A stretch of DNA of 6,319 nucleotides from Paramuribaculum sp. (GTDB lineage Bacteria; Bacteroidota; Bacteroidia; Bacteroidales; Muribaculaceae), in assembly GCA_029051835.1 (NCBI GenBank), contig JAIDKJ010000184.1, forward strand, positions 1 through 6,319. The letters are read 5' to 3'. Positions 6,242 through 6,319 of this stretch are shown one piece after another. The notes below the pieces were generated by a model. It was not told the DNA's origin. It searched no databases and saw only the letters and a program-made list of their open reading frames with translations. How positions within the stretch are numbered: the first letter of the stretch is position 1; the number at the start of each line of letters is the position of its first letter. A program made the position numbers and the translations under genes.

Positions 6242-6291
6242 GTAAGTAACTCTTAAAAATTAGTTTTTATCATTATACTTACCAGTAACTC
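6242..6291. repeat. AT-rich nested inverted repeat and 8-base direct repeat after the tandem-module gene
   Basis: GTAAGTA (6242-6248) is inverted as TACTTAC (6276-6282), and inside it TAAAAA (6254-6259) pairs with TTTTTA (6264-6269) around TTAG. AGTAACTC also occurs twice in direct orientation (6245-6252 and 6284-6291). It begins 11 bases after the stop codon. It may act as a weak terminator or be a recombination or binding site; the pairing is A-T rich, so stability is low. Confidence 0.4.
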
Positions 6292-6319
6292 ATGCATACT
6301 GCGGTGCTTTTTGATTTTG

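Overview
The window looks like chromosomal DNA of an anaerobic gut Bacteroidales bacterium, possibly Muribaculaceae. The evidence is a MurF-alanine racemase fusion junction, several exact TAnnTTTG promoter -7 elements, gene starts without Shine-Dalgarno sequences, GC-rich core genes and ferredoxin-dependent 2-oxoacid metabolism. The phylum is well supported. The family is a guess.

Layout: (1) positions 1-1166 hold the C-terminal alanine racemase part of a fused MurF-Alr enzyme, cut by the window edge. (2) A TAnnTTTG element at 1258-1265 leads into a tight four-gene operon, 1295-3940, in the order delta-alpha-beta-gamma. It encodes a 2-oxoacid:ferredoxin oxidoreductase whose alpha subunit is of VorB type (2-ketoisovalerate family). 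(3) A family 2 glycosyltransferase gene, 3849-4784, lies on the minus strand and overlaps the end of the gamma gene tail-to-tail by 92 bases. (4) Upstream of it on the same strand is a 55-residue 2[4Fe-4S] ferredoxin gene, 4904-5071, with a near-ideal Bacteroidetes promoter and a strong intrinsic terminator. (5) Positions 5157-5487 carry no gene but hold two forward promoter candidates and an inverted repeat. (6) An AT-richer gene, 5488-6231, encodes an unrecognised 247-residue protein that appears to be two tandem copies of a helical module resembling tyrosine-recombinase core-binding (SAM-like) domains, with no catalytic domain. An AT-rich repeat structure follows it.

The oxidoreductase would decarboxylate a 2-oxoacid (probably branched-chain) with CoA and TPP and pass electrons through the delta subunit to a soluble ferredoxin. 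The free ferredoxin about 1 kb away is a plausible partner. The glycosyltransferase probably serves surface polysaccharide synthesis and has no evident link to the oxidoreductase.

Most of the window is ordinary core metabolism. The parts most worth a second look are the orphan tandem-module protein with its upstream region, and the glycosyltransferase, which is caught between a terminator at its start and an antisense overlap at its end. No clearly new system is demonstrated.
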